Source: Kiloniellaceae bacterium (GTDB lineage: Bacteria; Pseudomonadota; Alphaproteobacteria; Kiloniellales; Kiloniellaceae). Taken from it: a DNA stretch of 7,036 nucleotides. The translations under genes were made by a program, and so were the position numbers. The DNA is taken from NCBI GenBank assembly GCA_028280915.1, contig JANQKX010000344.1, positions 1 through 7,036 of the forward strand. Reading direction: 5' to 3'. Position 1 is the first letter of the stretch; every line of letters starts with the position of its first letter. Under the pieces are notes generated by a model, which saw only the letters and a program-made list of their open reading frames with translations, did no database searches and was not told the DNA's origin. Of the stretch, positions 4,540 through 7,036 are shown one piece after another.

Positions 4540-5831
4540 AGATTTTCCGTTTGTTTCCCCTCCGCCGCCTTGGCCCGGGCGATGAGTTTGGGCAGGCGCC
4601 AGGCGGCGATGAGGGAGAGGAGGGCGCCGGCGATGATGTAGTAGGCGGGGGCGAAGTCGTCGCCGGTGCGGCTGACCAGGTAGGTGGCGATTGCCGGGGT
4701 GGTGCCGCCGAAAAGGGCCAGGCAGAGGTTATAGCCGATGGCTACCGCCGAGCAGCGCACCGCCGTGGGCACCATCTCGCAGAGCACGGTGATGGCCAGC
4801 GCCGTGGGAATGGCGTCCAGGATGGTCAGTCCCAACTGGCCCAGATAGACCGTGGTCAGGCTCTCGCTGTGCATGAGGGACCAAAAGGGAATGGTCAGGA
4901 CCACGATGCCCATGGCGCCCGCCATATAGACGGCGCGGCGGCCGACCCGGTCGGAAATGTAGCCCACGATGGGCACCACGGCGGCGAAAATCACCAGGTT
5001 GATGGTGGTGATGTCCATGGCTTGGGCGGTGGAAAAGTGCATTTCCTTGGTCAGGTAGGTGCTGGCGTAGACGAAGATCACGAAATAGATCACGCCCGTG
5101 GGGATGAGCAGCAGCACCATGTAAACCATGGTGCCGCCATGGTTCTGAAAGGCCACTTTCAGGGGGGCCTTGTGCTGGGCCACCAACTCGGCCAATGCCG
5201 AGGATTCCGAGAGGGCCAGGCGGGAGGCCAGGCTGAGGGCGGCGACGCCCGTGCCCAGGGCAAAGGGCAGGCGCCAGCCCCAGTCGGCCATCTGGGCGTC
5301 GCTCAGGATATTGGTGAACAGGGTGGGCACGCCCGAGCCCAGGAGGCAGCCGGCCATCATCGCGCAGGCCATCCAGCTGCCCATGAGACCCCGGTGGTTG
5401 GGCGCGGCCTCCTCCACCATCAAGACGCCCGAGGCGGTGAACTCGCCCGCCACCGCCACCCCTTGCACGATGCGGATGACGATGAGCAGGAGGGGGGCGG
5501 CCAGGCCGATCTGGGCGTGGCTCGGCAAGACGGAGATGGCCAGGGAGCCCAAGCCCATGAGCAGAACCGAGATCATCAGCGCCGGCTTGCGCCCGAAACG
5601 GTCGCCCACGTGGCCGAAGATCACGCTGCCGATGGGCCGGGCCAGATAGCCCACCGCCAGGACGGCGAAGGCCGAGAGCAGGGAGGTGAGGGAATCCTTC
5701 CCCGGGAAAAACACCTGGGCCAGGATGGGCGCCAAAAAGCTGTAGACCGTGAAGTCGTACCATTCCAGCACATTGCCGCTGAGGGCGGCGAGGTTGGCCT
5801 TGGGGGACAGCTTCGTGCGGCGCTCGGCCAT
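4536..5831 (-). CDS. MHS-family MFS transporter (metabolite:proton symporter)
   Basis: The 431-residue product is a 12-span major facilitator of the metabolite:H+ symporter (MHS, ProP/KgtP/CitA-like) family. Hallmarks are GNVLEWYDFTVYSF (19-32) in the first helix, GHVGDRFGRK (73-82) in loop 2-3, RIVQGVAVAGEF (120-131), PNHRGLMGSW (144-153), GWRLPF (185-190), the second-half loop GYISDRVGRR (290-299), and PTAVRCSAVAIGYNL (355-369). Family members import carboxylates, osmolytes or similar small solutes with protons across the inner membrane; the exact solute cannot be predicted. The length is normal and both ends are intact. GGAAGGAAAG lies upstream of the ATG (5829-5831). It follows the DUF1810 gene by 53 bases on the same strand, with no convincing terminator between, so it is probably the last gene of the SABATH operon. 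Its stop codon shares bases with the stop of the convergent HAD gene. Confidence 0.93.
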   Translation of the reverse strand: MAERRTKLSPKANLAALSGNVLEWYDFTVYSFLAPILAQVFFPGKDSLTSLLSAFAVLAVGYLARPIGSVIFGHVGDRFGRKPALMISVLLMGLGSLAISVLPSHAQIGLAAPLLLIVIRIVQGVAVAGEFTASGVLMVEEAAPNHRGLMGSWMACAMMAGCLLGSGVPTLFTNILSDAQMADWGWRLPFALGTGVAALSLASRLALSESSALAELVAQHKAPLKVAFQNHGGTMVYMVLLLIPTGVIYFVIFVYASTYLTKEMHFSTAQAMDITTINLVIFAAVVPIVGYISDRVGRRAVYMAGAMGIVVLTIPFWSLMHSESLTTVYLGQLGLTILDAIPTALAITVLCEMVPTAVRCSAVAIGYNLCLALFGGTTPAIATYLVSRTGDDFAPAYYIIAGALLSLIAAWRLPKLIARAKAAEGKQTENL

Positions 5832-5884
5832 GATGGAGTCTTTCCTTCCAATCGCGGCGATACGGCGCCAGGGTTTTTGTATTC

Positions 5885-6310
5885 TTATTGTTCCAAAAGC
5901 TCAGTGGTGGCTGGGTCCGGCTGGCCGTCGAAGTACTTTTCGAGAGCCAGCTGGTAAGGGGAGCCGGAGCCGGCCGCCCGGCCGAAGAGGGTGAGACAGG
6001 ATCGCAGCTTCACGGCGTCGATGGAACCAAAAACCGCTTCGGCGTCGCTGCCCCCGAGGGCGTTGATCAAACCGGTGCACTCAGCAAGGCGCGGGCCCAG
6101 GATCGGATGGTCCAGATATGCCTTGGCCTCGGCCAGGCCCGAAAGGGCGTAGGTCATCGCCATGGGCGAGCGGCCGAGGCCTCGAAGTTGGGGAAAGATG
6201 AACCACATCCAATGGCTGGTCTTGCGGCCCCTTTCCAGTTCCGCCACCACCTGTTTGAAAACCGGCGCCTGGGCGGTCACGAAGCGCTGCAGGTTGTAAG
6301 GGTCGTCCAT
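5885..6310 (-). CDS. DUF1810 family protein
   Basis: The 141-residue product matches DUF1810 over its full length. The conserved blocks are NLQRFVTAQ (6-14), GRKTSHWMWFIFPQLRGLGR (28-47), YALSGLAEAKAYLDHPILG (54-72), DAVKLRSCLTLF (98-109) and a LALEKYFDGQPDPAT end (121-135). The family is small soluble, mostly helical proteins without an established biochemical role; some database entries carry the misleading name calpastatin. It is probably cytosolic, with no signal peptide or membrane segment. The gene begins nine bases after the stop codon of the SABATH methyltransferase. Its ribosome binding site (AGGACAGGA) overlaps that stop codon, so the two are almost certainly co-transcribed and may be translationally coupled. 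Family assignment is firm; function is unknown. Confidence 0.92.
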   Translation of the reverse strand: MDDPYNLQRFVTAQAPVFKQVVAELERGRKTSHWMWFIFPQLRGLGRSPMAMTYALSGLAEAKAYLDHPILGPRLAECTGLINALGGSDAEAVFGSIDAVKLRSCLTLFGRAAGSGSPYQLALEKYFDGQPDPATTELLEQ

Positions 6311-6319
6311 GGTCCTGTC

Positions 6320-7036
6320 CTAAGAGGCCTTCGGTCCCAAGCGGGTCATGAGGGCGGCCACGGCCACATAGCGGAAGGGATAGCGCTCGGGGTTGGCTTT
6401 GAGCAGGCTCTCACAGCGCTGATAAACCTCCCTGACCAGATCGTCCAATCGGGCGTGATCGGAAAAAGCGTGGCGCAGCACGGCTTCGGTGAAGGCGCGG
6501 AAAAAGCCGACGTAGTGCCGGGCATAGGTCTCCATGTCACCGGATTCCCGAAAGGCCTCGACGAAGGAAACGGGGACCTGATAGCTCTCGGCCCGCTCCA
6601 GGCGAAAGAGACGGGCCAGGGGCGCCTCGGCGCCGGCCACCAAGCTGGTGATCTCTTCCAAGGTCCTGAAGTACACCGGCTGATAATAAAGCTCGTACTG
6701 ATCGCCCGTGATCCGGCCTTCGTCCAGCAGGCCCAGCACGGCATCGTTGAGGAGATCGTAGATGCCGTCGCAGGTTCGATGTGGCCCGTCGCAGCCAAAG
6801 ACCTGGATCATCAGGATGCCGCCGGGCACCAGCTCGGCGGCCCGGGCGTGCAGGAAGCTGGCCGTGTCCGCGCGGGCTTGGCGGGCGAAGGCGGCCTGTT
6901 CCGCCGGGGTGACCCGGCCCCGGGCGCGGAGCTTGCTGGGGCCGTTGGGCAGGATATAGCCGGGCAGGCGGTCCAGGGGCTTGCGGCTCAAAAAGCCGAG
7001 GGCGTTGAAGGTGGTGGCCAGGTGCAGGCTGTGGGG
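6320..7036 (-). CDS. SABATH-type carboxyl methyltransferase, N-terminus beyond the window
   Basis: The frame is open to the right edge, so this is the C-terminal 238 residues of a longer protein; the family is usually about 350-370 residues. A TTG at 6989-6991 could be read as a start, but the 15 codons before it (PHSLHLATTFNALGF) fit the family and should be included. Seen features are the block SLHLATTFNALGFLSRKP (3-20), then FLHARAAELVPGG (61-73), YDLLNDAVLGLLDEG (93-107) and PVYFRTLEEI (120-129). This order is that of SABATH (methyltransferase family 7) enzymes, which use SAM to O-methylate carboxyl groups of small acids such as salicylate and jasmonate in plants; bacterial members are less studied. 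The SAM-binding motif I is outside the window. The position that holds His-Trp for the substrate carboxylate in the plant enzymes appears to be Gly-Phe here. It is the upstream partner of the DUF1810 and MHS transporter genes. Confidence 0.82.
   Translation of the reverse strand, partial: PHSLHLATTFNALGFLSRKPLDRLPGYILPNGPSKLRARGRVTPAEQAAFARQARADTASFLHARAAELVPGGILMIQVFGCDGPHRTCDGIYDLLNDAVLGLLDEGRITGDQYELYYQPVYFRTLEEITSLVAGAEAPLARLFRLERAESYQVPVSFVEAFRESGDMETYARHYVGFFRAFTEAVLRHAFSDHARLDDLVREVYQRCESLLKANPERYPFRYVAVAALMTRLGPKAS

Noticed and set aside
5856..5878. A plus-strand terminator: GGCG/CGCC stem followed by TTTTT.
   Set aside because: The stem is only four pairs, five bases separate it from the T-run, and no plus-strand gene ends upstream of it.
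4503..5957. A 484-codon open frame on the plus strand opposite the MHS transporter.
   Set aside because: Its translation is dominated by Gly, Gln, His, Asp and Ala repeats, typical of antisense to membrane-protein codons, while the minus strand encodes an intact 12-span transporter.
6989..6991. A TTG start giving a complete 223-residue protein at the right edge.
   Set aside because: The codons before it remain open to the window end and encode residues that fit the SABATH family, so the gene is truncated by the window and does not start here.

Overview
The window looks like an ordinary chromosomal stretch from a GC-rich Gram-negative bacterium, most likely an alphaproteobacterium (Rhodospirillales or Rhizobiales type). 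The reasons are the strong G/C third-position bias, a soluble class III cyclase with TolB-like and TPR domains (an architecture I associate with rhizobia and relatives), an MHS-family transporter, and DUF4019 and DUF1810 proteins. Genus-level placement is not supported. I see no rRNA, tRNA, CRISPR array, transposase or prophage gene.

Layout. From the left edge, the plus strand carries the C-terminal end of a GMC-family FAD oxidoreductase. It overlaps by ATGA a 24-residue single-membrane-span peptide gene that has a good ribosome binding site. A tight hairpin follows, and then a minus-strand DUF4019 gene converges on it. A dyad-rich gap (811-1029) separates DUF4019 from a minus-strand class I SAM methyltransferase. 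A 160-base divergent, AT-rich control region (1822-1981) lies between that methyltransferase and a plus-strand adenylate cyclase (TTG start). The region holds three copies of a TGTGAA element. A HAD-family hydrolase follows on the plus strand. Its stop codon overlaps the stop codon of a minus-strand MHS transporter. The transporter is the last gene of a probable three-gene minus-strand operon: a SABATH-type carboxyl methyltransferase (cut by the right edge), a DUF1810 protein, then the transporter.

How the genes may work together. The cyclase keeps all the residues needed to make cAMP and has no membrane segment, so it is probably a cytosolic cyclase controlled through its TolB-like/TPR half. 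The SABATH, DUF1810 and transporter genes are closely spaced and may handle a small carboxylate: one enzyme to O-methylate it and a proton symporter to move it. That link is inference.

Two genes, the class I methyltransferase and the HAD hydrolase, have clearly lower GC than their neighbours and sit on either side of the cyclase, which suggests separate histories. No obviously new multi-gene system is visible. The best leads are the coupled micro-peptide, the repeated TGTGAA elements at the cyclase/methyltransferase divergent promoter, the cysteine cluster in the cyclase TPR region, and the SABATH operon.
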